From positions 310,001 through 374,000 of the forward strand of contig NZ_JAMXQV010000003.1 in assembly GCF_024703995.1 (NCBI RefSeq): a stretch of DNA of 64,000 bases, written 5' to 3'. Below the pieces are notes generated by a model, which had not been told where the DNA came from, did no database searches, and saw only the letters and a program-made list of their open reading frames with translations. The translations under genes and the position numbers were made by a program. Below, one piece after another: positions 22,299 through 31,969 of this stretch. The stretch is from Amycolatopsis iheyensis. GTDB taxonomy: Bacteria > Actinomycetota > Actinomycetes > Mycobacteriales > Pseudonocardiaceae. The stretch's first letter is position 1; each line of letters opens with the position of its first letter.

Positions 22299-24367
22299 GC
22301 TCCTCCTCGGCTGCCGTCCGGGCGTCGGGGTGTGACACCCAGCTGTTTCATCACGAACGCGAGCCACGAGGTGTGCTCCTCGACGGCCACGTCCTTGTCG
22401 GTGGCCCAGCCGTGGCCGACGTCGCGCCAGACCCGCAGCAGGACGGGGTTCGGCCCGCTGGTCGCGGCCTGCAGGCGGGCGGCGAACTTGCGGGCGTGCC
22501 AGGGCGGGCAGCGCGGGTCGGTGTCACCCGCGTCGAGGTAGACCGCCGGGTAGTCGACGCCGTCGCGGACCAGGTGGTACGGCGAGAGCGACGCGAGCCG
22601 CCGGACGTCGTCCGGGTCGTCGAGGTCGGCCAGCTCGAGGTCGATGACGAACCGGCCGTAGCCGTCGCGGGTCGCCCCGATGGCGTCCAGGAACGGCACT
22701 CGCGGCACCGCCACGGCCCACAGCGCCGGCCGGAGCGTGGCCGCCACCCCGGCCAGCAGCCCGCCGTTGGAGCCGCCGCTGACGGCGAGCAGGCCGGGGC
22801 TGGTGACGCCGGTGGCGACGAGGTCCTCGGCGATCGCGTGCAGGTCGTCGTAGCAGTTCTTCTTGTGCTTCTGGCGGCCCTGCTCCCACCATTCGCGGCC
22901 GAACTCCCCGCCGCCATGCAGGTGGACGTGCGCCAGCACCCCACCCGCGGCCACGAAGGCCGCCATCGGGCCGAGGAAGACCGGGTGCCACGGTGCGTTG
23001 AACCCGCCGTAGCCGAAGACCAGCGTCGGCCGGGGCCGGTCGAGCCGGACGTCCGCGCGCCGGACGAGGTGGTACGGGACGCGCGTGCCGTCCGGCGAGG
23101 TGGCCCAGCCGTCTTCGACCACCGCGTCCGGGATCCTCGTCCGGGGCGTGGCCAGTTCGTCCACAGTGGACCCGGGTCGGTGCCGGTAGTAGCCGGCCGA
23201 CGACGTCAGGGTGGTGAAGGCGAAGGCGTATTCGTCGTCGCGGCCCTCGGGGTGGAGCGCCATCAACGGGAACGGGTGCTCGATGACCGCGCCGCGGCCG
23301 GGGAGCGGGACGTGCCCGGCCGGCGCGCCCTCGGCGGTGAAGATCCGGACCTGGCTGTAGGTGTCCTCGAGGCCGAGGACGTAGAGGTGGTCGCCGACCG
23401 GCGTCAGCGACCTGAGCGCGGCGGCGGACTCGGGCACCAGCTCGTCCCAGGTGGCCGGATCCGACGGCGCCGGGCCGTCCAGCGCGACGGCGATCACCCG
23501 GCCGCGCGGCGCGCCGAAGTCGGAGACGGCGATCCACCGGTCGCCGACGAGGTGCCCGTACAGGCTGCCGACGGCGGGGTCGGTGACGAACGGCCGCCAG
23601 GCAAGCCCGGGCAGGTCGGCCACCGCGACCGGGATCGGCGCCAGCATGCCCTGGACGGCGATCGCGCGCCGGCCGTCGGTGGAGAAGACCACGGTCCGGT
23701 AGTCCTGGCCGGGCAGCCACGGCGCGTCGACCTTCGTGACGCGGTCCGGTTCGGGCCGGTACAGCAGGACTTCGTGCCGCAGGTCGGTGTTTTCGCCGAC
23801 CATGCTGGTGAAGAAGAACCCGCTGGAGTCGGGCAGCCACCGCGCGCCGCCGGTCCAGTTGTCGAGCAGCGGCTGTGGTGGCGCGGGCAGCCGTTCGCCA
23901 CTCTTCGAGTCGATCAGGCGGATGGTGTTGCGTTCGCTGCCGTCGTCGCAGACCCCGACGGCGACGTACCGGCCGTCGGGGGAGGCGGTCACCCAGGAGA
24001 CGAACGGTGGCTTCGCCGGGTTCTCGTCCGTGGCGTCGAACAGCACTTCGCCGTCGCCGAACCGCTCGTCGGAGAGGATCACCCGCGCCTGGGTGGCGCC
24101 TTCGGGGATCTCGCTGCGCACCCAGCGCGACCCGGCGGGCGACGGGTACGACCCGGACCGGGCGGTAAAGAAGTGCCGGACGCCCTCGCGAAGGGTGTCG
24201 AAGTGCGGCCAGTCCTTGACGTGGGCGTCGGCGAGCTCGGCCTGCTCGTCCTGCCAGCGGCGGACTTCGTCGGTGCGCTCCTCCAGCCACTGGTACGGGT
24301 CGGGGAAGGTGACGCCGGCGACCTCGACGACGGCGTCCGTCGTGCGGGTCGCGGGGTAGCGGCTCAC
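22295..24367 (-). CDS. Prolyl oligopeptidase (S9A)
   Basis: A 690-residue S9 peptidase. DPYQWLEE near residue 23 is the S9A N-terminal signature, followed by a seven-bladed propeller. The catalytic triad is Ser533 in GGSNGG, Asp617 in GDTDPRCPP and His652 in DVGHGW. It should cut after Pro in short peptides in the cytoplasm. It starts with GTG overlapping the amidohydrolase stop (GTGA) and ends overlapping the GGT-like start (ATGA), so the three proteins are translationally coupled. Together with the transporter across the divergent promoter this points to uptake and dismantling of Pro-containing or gamma-linked peptides. Confidence 0.93.
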   Translation of the reverse strand: MSRYPATRTTDAVVEVAGVTFPDPYQWLEERTDEVRRWQDEQAELADAHVKDWPHFDTLREGVRHFFTARSGSYPSPAGSRWVRSEIPEGATQARVILSDERFGDGEVLFDATDENPAKPPFVSWVTASPDGRYVAVGVCDDGSERNTIRLIDSKSGERLPAPPQPLLDNWTGGARWLPDSSGFFFTSMVGENTDLRHEVLLYRPEPDRVTKVDAPWLPGQDYRTVVFSTDGRRAIAVQGMLAPIPVAVADLPGLAWRPFVTDPAVGSLYGHLVGDRWIAVSDFGAPRGRVIAVALDGPAPSDPATWDELVPESAAALRSLTPVGDHLYVLGLEDTYSQVRIFTAEGAPAGHVPLPGRGAVIEHPFPLMALHPEGRDDEYAFAFTTLTSSAGYYRHRPGSTVDELATPRTRIPDAVVEDGWATSPDGTRVPYHLVRRADVRLDRPRPTLVFGYGGFNAPWHPVFLGPMAAFVAAGGVLAHVHLHGGGEFGREWWEQGRQKHKKNCYDDLHAIAEDLVATGVTSPGLLAVSGGSNGGLLAGVAATLRPALWAVAVPRVPFLDAIGATRDGYGRFVIDLELADLDDPDDVRRLASLSPYHLVRDGVDYPAVYLDAGDTDPRCPPWHARKFAARLQAATSGPNPVLLRVWRDVGHGWATDKDVAVEEHTSWLAFVMKQLGVTPRRPDGSRGGA

Positions 24368-25590
24368 CGGATGTCCTTGACGACGCGGCCGCGCTGGAGC
24401 ACCAGCTTGACCTGGCCGGGGTCGTCGAAGACGAGTGGTTCGGCCAGCGGGTCACTGCCGAACACGGTCAGGTCGGCGAGCTTGCCAGGCTCGATCGTGC
24501 CGACCTCGGCGTCGATCCGCAGGACGCGGGCGTTGTCCCGGGTCGCCGAGACGAGCGCCTGCATCGGCGACTCGATCTCACTGCGCAGGAGCAGCTCACG
24601 CCCCCGGTGGGCCTGCTTCGGCCCGACGTAGTCCGAGCCGGACCCGATCAGCACGCCGGCCGCGCGGGCGGCGCGGATGGCGTCGGCCTGGCCGTCGATG
24701 ACGTGGCCGACGCGCTCGCCGATGTGCGCGGGCAGGCCGGCCTCGGTGGAGTCCTTGAGGAGGGCGTGCGCGACGGCGAGGGTGGGCACCAGCGCGACCC
24801 CCTTTTCGGCCATCAGAGTGGCCATTTCGGCGTCGATCGCGGAGCCGTGTTCGACGCACTTCGCGCCGGCCTCGATGGCGGTGCGCAGGCCTTCGTTGTT
24901 GTGCGCGTGGACCGTGACGTAGGTGCCGCGGGCCCGCGCCTCGGCGACGGCGGTGGCGATCTCGTCGTGGGTGAACTGGGTGTCCGTGAGCTTGTCGTGC
25001 CGGGACACGACCCCGCCGGTGACGCACATCTTGAGGAAGCCGGCGCCGCGGCGGAAGGCTTCCCGGGCGTTGCGGCGCACGGCGTCCGGGCCGTCGGAGA
25101 GCAGGGAGAGGGCGACCAGGCCGGGGATCTGGCGGGCGGCCCAGTCGTCGGCGGAGTCCCATTCCGCGCCGAGGTAGCCGTGCCCGCCGGTCTGCGCGAG
25201 CAGCGGTCCACAGTGGAGGATGCGCGGCCCGGGGATCCGGCCGTCGGCGACGACCCTGGCGAGGCCGTCGTCGATGCCGCCGGTGTCCCGGACGGTGGTG
25301 AAGCCCTCGTCGAGCGTCCGCCGGCAGTTGGCGAACATGTCGGCGGCGATCTCCGCGACCGACAGCTGCCGCGAGGTGCTCAGCTTGTCGAGGTCACTGG
25401 AGAGGCCGAGGTGGACGTGCGCGTCGATGAGCCCGGGGGTGAGGTGCAGGCCGGACAGGTCGAGCACCTCCGCCCCCGCGGGCGGCTCGCCTCCGACGGC
25501 GGCGATCCGGCCGTCTTCGACGAGGACGGCCTGCCCCGGGACCGGATCCGCGCCGGTCCCGTCGATCACGGTCGCTCCTGCGAGCCACAT
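24364..25590 (-). CDS. Metal-dependent amidohydrolase (imidazolonepropionase/prolidase-like)
   Basis: A 408-residue amidohydrolase-superfamily enzyme. Metal ligands are seen in LIDAHVHLG (HxH), a central FLKMCVTGGV with the bridging Lys, VTVHAHN (His), CVEHGSAID (His) and GSGSDYVG (Asp). This arrangement is common to Xaa-Pro and acyl-dipeptide hydrolases of the family. ATG 25590 is chosen because GGGAG lies 6 nt upstream. It is the first gene of the operon with prolyl oligopeptidase and the GGT-like enzyme and is divergent from a PucR-type regulator. Substrate inferred as a small peptide or cyclic amide. Confidence 0.9.
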   Translation of the reverse strand: MWLAGATVIDGTGADPVPGQAVLVEDGRIAAVGGEPPAGAEVLDLSGLHLTPGLIDAHVHLGLSSDLDKLSTSRQLSVAEIAADMFANCRRTLDEGFTTVRDTGGIDDGLARVVADGRIPGPRILHCGPLLAQTGGHGYLGAEWDSADDWAARQIPGLVALSLLSDGPDAVRRNAREAFRRGAGFLKMCVTGGVVSRHDKLTDTQFTHDEIATAVAEARARGTYVTVHAHNNEGLRTAIEAGAKCVEHGSAIDAEMATLMAEKGVALVPTLAVAHALLKDSTEAGLPAHIGERVGHVIDGQADAIRAARAAGVLIGSGSDYVGPKQAHRGRELLLRSEIESPMQALVSATRDNARVLRIDAEVGTIEPGKLADLTVFGSDPLAEPLVFDDPGQVKLVLQRGRVVKDIR

Positions 25591-25935
25591 GACGTACTCC
25601 CGTCGGTGCGTGGGTGCCTCGGACCACTGTGAGCCGTGCGGGCGCACGGGGCCAATGGACATCGGTCGAGCGGCGGGCGCCGGGAGCGCGACAGGTGTCG
25701 GGTTCGCGGGGGTGGCAGGTGGTGGGCGCCGGAGCGGGTGCGCCCGCCCGGGGCGGCGCTGACTCGCGCGGCCTGAGTTTCCGCGAGGCTCCCGCCTCGG
25801 GCCGCCCCGTGAGCGAGCGCCGGCCACGGGACCGACCCCGGGTGGCGCCGGGAGCGTCCACACCGGCCTCGGGCCGGGTGCCGGGCCGCGCGGCTGCGGC
25901 TACCGTGGACCGCAGCCGGGAAGGAGGGCGCCGTC
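25591..25935. promoter_or_regulatory. Divergent regulatory region of the peptidase operon and PucR gene
   Basis: These 345 bp hold no credible gene. The 13-mer GGCGCCGGGAGCG occurs at 25676-25688 and 25844-25856, with a one-base-shorter variant at 25725-25736. Inverted repeats are GGGCGC-N10-GCGCCC (25724-25745), CGAGGC-N4-GCCTCG (25784-25799) and GGCTGCGG-N10-CCGCAGCC (25892-25917). The last lies just before AAGGAGG of the PucR gene. The repeats are candidate binding sites for that regulator. Confidence 0.5.
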
Positions 25936-27147
25936 GTGGCCGATCGGGATCTGCAGTCCGTCGTGGACGAGCTCGCCGAGCGTCTCCGGCGGTCCGTCGC
26001 CATCGACGATCCCGCCATCCGGCTGCTCGCCGCGAGCCGGCACTTCGGCGACGAGGACGCCCTGCGGGTCAGCTCCGTGCTCAACCGGTCCGTCGAGCCG
26101 GAGGTCGTCGACCACATCCTCGCCCAGGGCATCAGCCGCTGGGTGACGCCCGGCGTCGTCGACGTCGAAGGCGCGATGCCGCGGCTCTGCGCGCCCGTGC
26201 GCTGCAACGGCATGCTGCTCGGCTACCTGTGGCTGATCGACAAGGACGGCACCTTCACCGACCACGAAATGGCGGCCGCCGGCGAGGCCGCCGCCACCGC
26301 CGGCGCCATGCTGCTGCGCCGCCTGCTGCTGCACGAGCGCTCGAAGGCGCGGCAGGAAGGGATCCTGCGCGAGCTCGTCTCCGGCGACCTCGCGGTGCGC
26401 GTGCAAGCCATCGAAGACCTGCGTGCCGAACAGCTCTTCGGCGACGAGAGCACCCACTTCACCGTGCTCGCCGTGCGGTGCCCGGCCTCGCCCGGCCCGC
26501 AGGAGGTCGCCTTCGAGGCGGCGGTCGAAGACGGCGTCCGCGCGGTCGCCGACGACGTCGCGCTGATGGCGGCGAACCGGTCGCGGGCCTGGATCCTGCT
26601 CGTCCAGCGGGAGCCGCCGGGGCGCGGCCTGGTCGAGACGATCGCCGAACGGGTCACCACCCGGTTCCGGCGGCTCGGCGACGAGCGGGCCCGGCCGGTC
26701 TTCGGGCTCGGCGGGACCGTCACGGCCCTCGGCGACGTCGTCACGTCCTACCAGCAGGCGCTGCTGGCCGCGCGGGCCGCGTTGCTGCTGCCCAGCACCG
26801 GGAACCTCGCCCGCTGGGGCGAACTCGGCCCGTACGAGCTCCTGCTGAAGCTCCCGGCCGAGGACCTCCTCGACGCGTCTTCGGTGCCCGCGCTCGCCGC
26901 GCTGGAGCAGGAGGACACCCACCACGTCCTGCTGCCCACGCTGACCGACTTCTTCGACCACGGCGGGAACATCCAGCGCACCGCCGACTCGCTGCGCGTG
27001 CACCGCGCGACCCTGTACCAGCGGCTCAAGCGGATCGAGCAGATCACCGGCTGCAGCCTGGACTCCGGCGACGACCGGCTCCTGCTGCACCTCGGCCTCA
27101 AGCTGCGGGTCCTCGCCGCCGCCCACCGCGACCACCTGGGCCGCTGA
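25936..27147 (+). CDS. PucR/CdaR-family transcriptional regulator
   Basis: A 403-residue regulator. The N-terminal two thirds resemble a GAF-like sensor plus a GGDEF-derived linker typical of CdaR/PucR proteins. The C-terminal HTH_30 reads FFDHGGNIQRTADSLRVHR and ATLYQRLKRIEQITG. GTG 25936 follows AAGGAGG at 25921-25927 by 8 nt. Family members activate purine, sugar-acid or amino-acid catabolism in response to a metabolite. It stands between the divergent peptidase operon and an MHS transporter, so it likely controls both. Confidence 0.9.
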   Translation: MADRDLQSVVDELAERLRRSVAIDDPAIRLLAASRHFGDEDALRVSSVLNRSVEPEVVDHILAQGISRWVTPGVVDVEGAMPRLCAPVRCNGMLLGYLWLIDKDGTFTDHEMAAAGEAAATAGAMLLRRLLLHERSKARQEGILRELVSGDLAVRVQAIEDLRAEQLFGDESTHFTVLAVRCPASPGPQEVAFEAAVEDGVRAVADDVALMAANRSRAWILLVQREPPGRGLVETIAERVTTRFRRLGDERARPVFGLGGTVTALGDVVTSYQQALLAARAALLLPSTGNLARWGELGPYELLLKLPAEDLLDASSVPALAALEQEDTHHVLLPTLTDFFDHGGNIQRTADSLRVHRATLYQRLKRIEQITGCSLDSGDDRLLLHLGLKLRVLAAAHRDHLGR

Positions 27148-27264
27148 GGAGCGACGAACGTCGTCCGCCGGTCCCGCCGGACGCGACATCCGGCGCTGGT
27201 TGCCGGCGCGGCCGCGCCCGCACACTCACCACGACTCTGGCGAGCACCACCCCATGGAGGCGTG

Positions 27265-28554
27265 ATGAGCGTGCTTTCGTCCGACCGGGTTCGCACCACG
27301 AAGATGCGGCGAGGCGTCCTGTTCGCTTCGTCGGTGGGGAACTTCGTGGAGTGGTTCGACTTCACCCTCTACGGTTACACCGCCGGCGTGCTGGCGCTGA
27401 CGTTCTTCCCACCGGGCAACAAAACGGCCGCGCTGCTGGGCACGTTCGCCGTCTACGGCGTGGCTTTCATCGCCCGGCCGCTCGGCGCGGTGGTGTTCGG
27501 CCGGATCGGTGACCGCCGTGGCCGCCGCAACTCGCTCAGCCTGTCGATCATCCTGATGGGCGCGGCGACCGCGGTGATGGGCTTGCTGCCGGGGTGGTCG
27601 TCGGCGGGGGTGCTCGCACCCGTGCTGCTGCTGGTTTGCCGCCTGGTGCAAGGGTTTTCCGCGGGCGGGGAGTACACCGGCGCGCTGACGTTCACGGTCG
27701 AGCACGCTCCCGACGGCCGCCGCGCGTGGTACATGGGCCTGGTCGGGTCGTCGACGATGCTCGGCGCGGTGGGCGCGACGGCGGTCGCGCTGCTCTTCCG
27801 CTCGGTGTTCGGCGACCGCTTCGCGACGGAGGGCTGGCGGTGGATGTTCGTCCTCGCCGGGCTGGTCGCGCTGGTCGGCCTGGTCCTGCGGCTGCGGGTC
27901 GCCGAAAGCCCGGTCTTCACCGAGATGCGCGCGACGGCACCGGCCCGCCCGTTCCGCGAGCTGGTGCGCGGGCACTGGCGGACGCTGCTGGTGCTGTTCG
28001 TGTACTTCGCCGTGCTCGGCCTGCTGACCCACATGTTCCTGGGCTACCTGCCGACGTACCTGAACGAAGCGATCGGCATGTCGAGCGGCACGGTGCTGGC
28101 GCTGACGACGGCGGCGAACCTGGTGTCGATCCCGGTGGGCCTGTGGCTCTGCGTCCTGGCCGACCGCCACGGCCGCCGCGGCCTGGTCCGCGCCGGCGCG
28201 ATCGCGGCGGTGGTCCTGATCGTGCCCGCGTACCTGCTGATGGGCACCGGCAGCCTGACCGCGGTCGTGGTGGCGCTGCTGGCGTTCGTGTTCGCGGTGT
28301 CGCTGTTGCAGATGGGCGCGCTGTCGGTCCTCGAGCTGTACCCGACGAGCGTCCGCTTCAGCGGGATGGCGTTGCCGTACAACCTGGCGTACGCGGTGTT
28401 CGGCGGTACGGCGCCGTTGGTCAGCGAGCTGCTGGTCAACGGCACCGGCGCGCTGATCGCGCCGGCTGTCTACGCGAGTGTCGTCGCGCTGATCGCGTTG
28501 CCGATCCTGGTGAAGGGGATTCCGGAGACCAAGGGGACCAGCTTGCGCGGGTGA
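27265..28554 (+). CDS. MHS-family MFS transporter
   Basis: A 429-residue, 12-helix major facilitator of the metabolite:H+ symporter group (ProP/KgtP/ShiA relatives). Signatures: FVEWFDFTLYG in helix 1, GRIGDRRGRRNSL in loop 2-3 and a LVQGFSAGGEYTGA segment. ATG 27265 has GGAGG at 27256-27260, 4 nt upstream, so the GTG at 27262 is not used. It lies 117 bp behind the PucR-type gene and faces the same direction. A small zwitterion or organic acid, perhaps a peptide-derived compound given the neighbours, is the likely cargo. Confidence 0.9.
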   Translation: MSVLSSDRVRTTKMRRGVLFASSVGNFVEWFDFTLYGYTAGVLALTFFPPGNKTAALLGTFAVYGVAFIARPLGAVVFGRIGDRRGRRNSLSLSIILMGAATAVMGLLPGWSSAGVLAPVLLLVCRLVQGFSAGGEYTGALTFTVEHAPDGRRAWYMGLVGSSTMLGAVGATAVALLFRSVFGDRFATEGWRWMFVLAGLVALVGLVLRLRVAESPVFTEMRATAPARPFRELVRGHWRTLLVLFVYFAVLGLLTHMFLGYLPTYLNEAIGMSSGTVLALTTAANLVSIPVGLWLCVLADRHGRRGLVRAGAIAAVVLIVPAYLLMGTGSLTAVVVALLAFVFAVSLLQMGALSVLELYPTSVRFSGMALPYNLAYAVFGGTAPLVSELLVNGTGALIAPAVYASVVALIALPILVKGIPETKGTSLRG

Positions 28555-28633
28555 GTGCTGTCGAGGGTTTTCGCTGCCACCGGGCCGCGTGTGTCGTGGT
28601 GGTCCGGTGGCGGCGACGGAGACCCCCGTGCCG

Positions 28634-31600
28634 TCATTCCGGTGCGAGGGCGATGCGCGCCGCGCGGTCCCGGACGTCCGGGTCCTCGTGCTCGCGCAGC
28701 GCCACCACCAGCTCCCGCCACGGCTCGGGCCAGCCGGTGTCGGCGCCCGCTCGCTCCGCGATGCCCAGCGCCAGCAACGCCTCCGCCGGACCACCCGTCA
28801 GGCCGCGAGCCGTGTCCAGCAGCGAAGGCCGGCTCGGGTCGTGGCGGGCCACCCAGGCCGACAGGCTGTCCGCCGTCTGCCAGGCCACGACCGGCCGGTC
28901 GGCGAGGGCCGCGATCCGGCGCAGCGCCGGCAGCAGGTCGCCCTGGTGCGGGAGGGCCGCGACGGCGAGCGTCAGCGCTTCCGCGCGGTACTCCGCCCGG
29001 CCGGCCAGCTCCGTCGCCAGCCGCTCTCCCGCGGCCAGCAGCTTCGCGCCGCTGACGTGCAGGCGGCCCGCGACGCAGCCGACGAAGAACCGCAACCGCT
29101 GCCGGGCGGGCTGGTCGCGGTCGGGCGCCACCGGCTCGTCCGCCGAGGCGAGCGCGGTGAGCGTGGCCCGCAGTGGCTCCAGGTCCTCGGTGACCGCACA
29201 CGCATGCATCACCGCGTGGACCGCTTCCCGCCAGGTCGCGGTCCGGGTCAGGTCGGCGATCCGGGCCACCACCGCCGCCGTTCCTTCCCGGTCCCAGACG
29301 CTCCACGCGGGCCAGGCCGCCAACCCGATCCGCGCCGTGTCGGCGTCGGCGCTGTCCGCCACCGCGCGCACCAGTGCGCCGTACCGCGCGCGGTGGTGCT
29401 CGGCGACCGTCAGCGGGCCGGCTTCGGTCAGCGCGGTCGCCACATCGTCCATAGTGGACGCTTCGGTGAGCCACGACCAGGTGCGGTCGTCGTCGAGGAA
29501 CCACCTGGCGGCCGAGACGATCGCGCGGCGGAGGTCGCGGTGCAGCCGCGGGTCCGCCCACAGCGCGCCCAGCTCGCCGGCGGCGTCCGGCACGCGGTGC
29601 TCGGCCAGCAGCCGGATCGCTTCCTTGCGCGACGTCACCTTCTTCCCGGCCAGCACCGGCCGCAGCGCGGCACCCAGCTCGGCCGGCGGGAGCACCCGCG
29701 CGGCCCGCCCGGCCGCGTACACCGCGACCCGGGCGCGGTCGGTGTCGGCGTAGCCGAGCAACGTGCCCAGCGCGTCGCCGGGCCGGTCGATCCACGCCAG
29801 TCCGGCCAGCGCCGCCTCGACCACCGCGACCTCGTCGTCGGCCAGGAACGGCGTCACGTCGTCGACGCCGGCGCCGGGCAGCCCGGCCAGCCGGCGCACC
29901 GCCGAAACCCGCTCCCAGGTCGACTTCCCGGGCGCGGTGGCGAGGTCGGCCAGCAGCTCGCCGTAGCGGGCGACCTGCCGCGGCAGCCACTCCCGCAGCG
30001 AATCGGTGAACGTCGGGACGAGCCGGACGTTCCGCGCGACGAACCGCCCGTGCGGCGGCCGCTGGAACACCTCGTCGAGCAGGTCGGTGCGGCGCCGGCT
30101 GATCGCGTCGGCCACCTCGCGCACCGTGACCGTGGACGAGTCGCGCCGCAGCACCGTCTCGACGCGCTCATCGCGGGTCGCGATCGGGGCCAGCCAAAGG
30201 CCGATCGCCCGCCGGACCGTGCTGTCGTCCGCCGCGGTCGTCGCCGCGCCCACCGCGGCCTGCAGCTCGGGCATCGCCCAGGCCCGCCGGTGCAGGCCCG
30301 CGGCCAGGGTCAGCACCAGGTTGTGGCGACCGGCGCGGGCGTCGGCGCCGATGCGCGAACGCAACGCGGCGAACAGCGCGTGCTCGGCGTCGCGGGGCAG
30401 GTCCTGGTCCAGCCGGTACAGCGAGAGGCCACGGGCGTGCCCGCCGGAGGTCTCCAAGATCTCCAGACCGCTTTCGACCATCCCGGCGTGCGCGCTCACC
30501 GTGCCCTGCCGCACGAGCCGGACGGCCAGCGTGGCGACGGCCTGCCGGGTGCCCCAGGACGCGTCCCGGGCCTGGACGGCGTCGGCGCCCAGCTTGACCA
30601 GCACGGCCACGTCGGCCGACGCCAGCAGCCACCCCGGGATGGCGGCGATCGCGTCGAGCGCGGCGTGGCGGACCGGGTCCTGCTCGTTGGGCAGCCGGGT
30701 CAGCGACGCCAGCAGCCGCGCCACGACGTCGGGGTCGCGGGTGGCCGCCGCCGCGCCGATCAGCAGCGGGTAGGCGAGGGCGCGCTCCGCCGCGGTCGGC
30801 CGGGCGGTCGCGGTCCGCAGCGCGGGCTCGGCTTCCGCCCACGGCAGCCGGGCGGTGGCCGCCCGCCGCCGGCCGGGGTCGTCGGCCACCGGGTGGGTGG
30901 CGAGCAGCCGCCGGGCCAGCTCGTGCCGGGCCCGCCACGGCAGGACGTCGAGCAGCGTCAGGGAAAGCCCGGCCTGGTGCAGATCGCGTTCGCCGAGCGC
31001 ACCGGTGAGCACGAGCGCGCGCCGGGCGGGCGGCAGGCCGCGCAGCAAGGCCGTCAACGAAGTTTCCGCGGGGAGCAAGGTGCGCGCGAGCGCGATCAGG
31101 GACGCGTCGGACGCGCCGCGCAGCGCGCGTTCGAGGCTCCGGCCGGACCGGAACCGGACGTGCCGCGCAGGCTCGGCGAGCAGGGCGACGATCCGGTCCG
31201 GAGCGGCCGCGGTCGCGGTGGCCAGCCAGCTTTCCGCGCCGCGCGGCAGCCCGGTGACCGGCCCGGACTCCGTCAGCAGGTCGACGAACCGCCCGGCGTC
31301 GTGCCGGACGAGGTGCCCGAGCGCCGGCCCGAACCGCGCCCAGACGGCGCCCCGGCCGGCCTCACCGGCTTCCTCCAGCCGGCGGCGCAGGTGCGCGAAC
31401 ACGACGGCGGGATGCCGGCGGGCCAGCGCCGCCAGGTTCGGCACGGCGAAGTCGAGCTCCGGCAGCAGCGCCGCCACCGTGGCGGAGCCGCACGCCGGCA
31501 GGATGGCGGCGGCTTCGCGGTCACCGAACCGGTCGCGCACCAGCGGCAGCAAGGTCTGCGCCCACTCGGCCGCGCCGGCGGCGCGCACCACCCGGTACAG

Positions 31601-31936
31601 GGTGTGCCGCCACGCCAGGGGCGCGGCCGGCAGCGCCTCGACGACGACGTCGAAGTGCCGGCCGCGGCGCGCGCAGTGGTCGAGCGCCGGGCCGGCGACC
31701 GCGGCTTCCGCCGCGACGACGCAGCGCCTCAGGTGGGTGTCGTCACCCGCGACGACCGCCATCATCGCCGCCCAGGCCCGCGGGATCCCCGGCGTCGCGT
31801 CGAGCTCCGCGAGCAGCGCGCTCAGCTCGGGCGTGCCGGCCAGCTCGCGGGCGGTTTCGGCGAAGACGCGCCGCCGCGCGGGCGCGGCCAGCGAGTCGAC
31901 CCGGCCGAGGAGGGCGTGCATGTCCATTCGGGACAT
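28634..31936 (-). CDS. Very large helical-repeat protein of unknown function
   Basis: A 1100-residue cytoplasmic protein with no signal peptide or membrane segment. It is almost entirely short amphipathic helices rich in Ala, Leu and Arg, with recurring ALAGLAWI, VRRLAGLPG and DPDVRDRAARIAL type units that resemble HEAT/armadillo repeats. No catalytic motif is seen. It stands alone between a convergent transporter and a PEP-mutase-like gene on the same strand. Long proteins of this kind are common hypothetical proteins in streptomycetes and relatives; a scaffold or peptide-binding role is only a guess. Confidence 0.8.
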   Translation of the reverse strand: MSRMDMHALLGRVDSLAAPARRRVFAETARELAGTPELSALLAELDATPGIPRAWAAMMAVVAGDDTHLRRCVVAAEAAVAGPALDHCARRGRHFDVVVEALPAAPLAWRHTLYRVVRAAGAAEWAQTLLPLVRDRFGDREAAAILPACGSATVAALLPELDFAVPNLAALARRHPAVVFAHLRRRLEEAGEAGRGAVWARFGPALGHLVRHDAGRFVDLLTESGPVTGLPRGAESWLATATAAAPDRIVALLAEPARHVRFRSGRSLERALRGASDASLIALARTLLPAETSLTALLRGLPPARRALVLTGALGERDLHQAGLSLTLLDVLPWRARHELARRLLATHPVADDPGRRRAATARLPWAEAEPALRTATARPTAAERALAYPLLIGAAAATRDPDVVARLLASLTRLPNEQDPVRHAALDAIAAIPGWLLASADVAVLVKLGADAVQARDASWGTRQAVATLAVRLVRQGTVSAHAGMVESGLEILETSGGHARGLSLYRLDQDLPRDAEHALFAALRSRIGADARAGRHNLVLTLAAGLHRRAWAMPELQAAVGAATTAADDSTVRRAIGLWLAPIATRDERVETVLRRDSSTVTVREVADAISRRRTDLLDEVFQRPPHGRFVARNVRLVPTFTDSLREWLPRQVARYGELLADLATAPGKSTWERVSAVRRLAGLPGAGVDDVTPFLADDEVAVVEAALAGLAWIDRPGDALGTLLGYADTDRARVAVYAAGRAARVLPPAELGAALRPVLAGKKVTSRKEAIRLLAEHRVPDAAGELGALWADPRLHRDLRRAIVSAARWFLDDDRTWSWLTEASTMDDVATALTEAGPLTVAEHHRARYGALVRAVADSADADTARIGLAAWPAWSVWDREGTAAVVARIADLTRTATWREAVHAVMHACAVTEDLEPLRATLTALASADEPVAPDRDQPARQRLRFFVGCVAGRLHVSGAKLLAAGERLATELAGRAEYRAEALTLAVAALPHQGDLLPALRRIAALADRPVVAWQTADSLSAWVARHDPSRPSLLDTARGLTGGPAEALLALGIAERAGADTGWPEPWRELVVALREHEDPDVRDRAARIALAPE

Positions 31937-31969
31937 TGTTCCCGATCACCCCGGCCGGGCCAACGGAAT

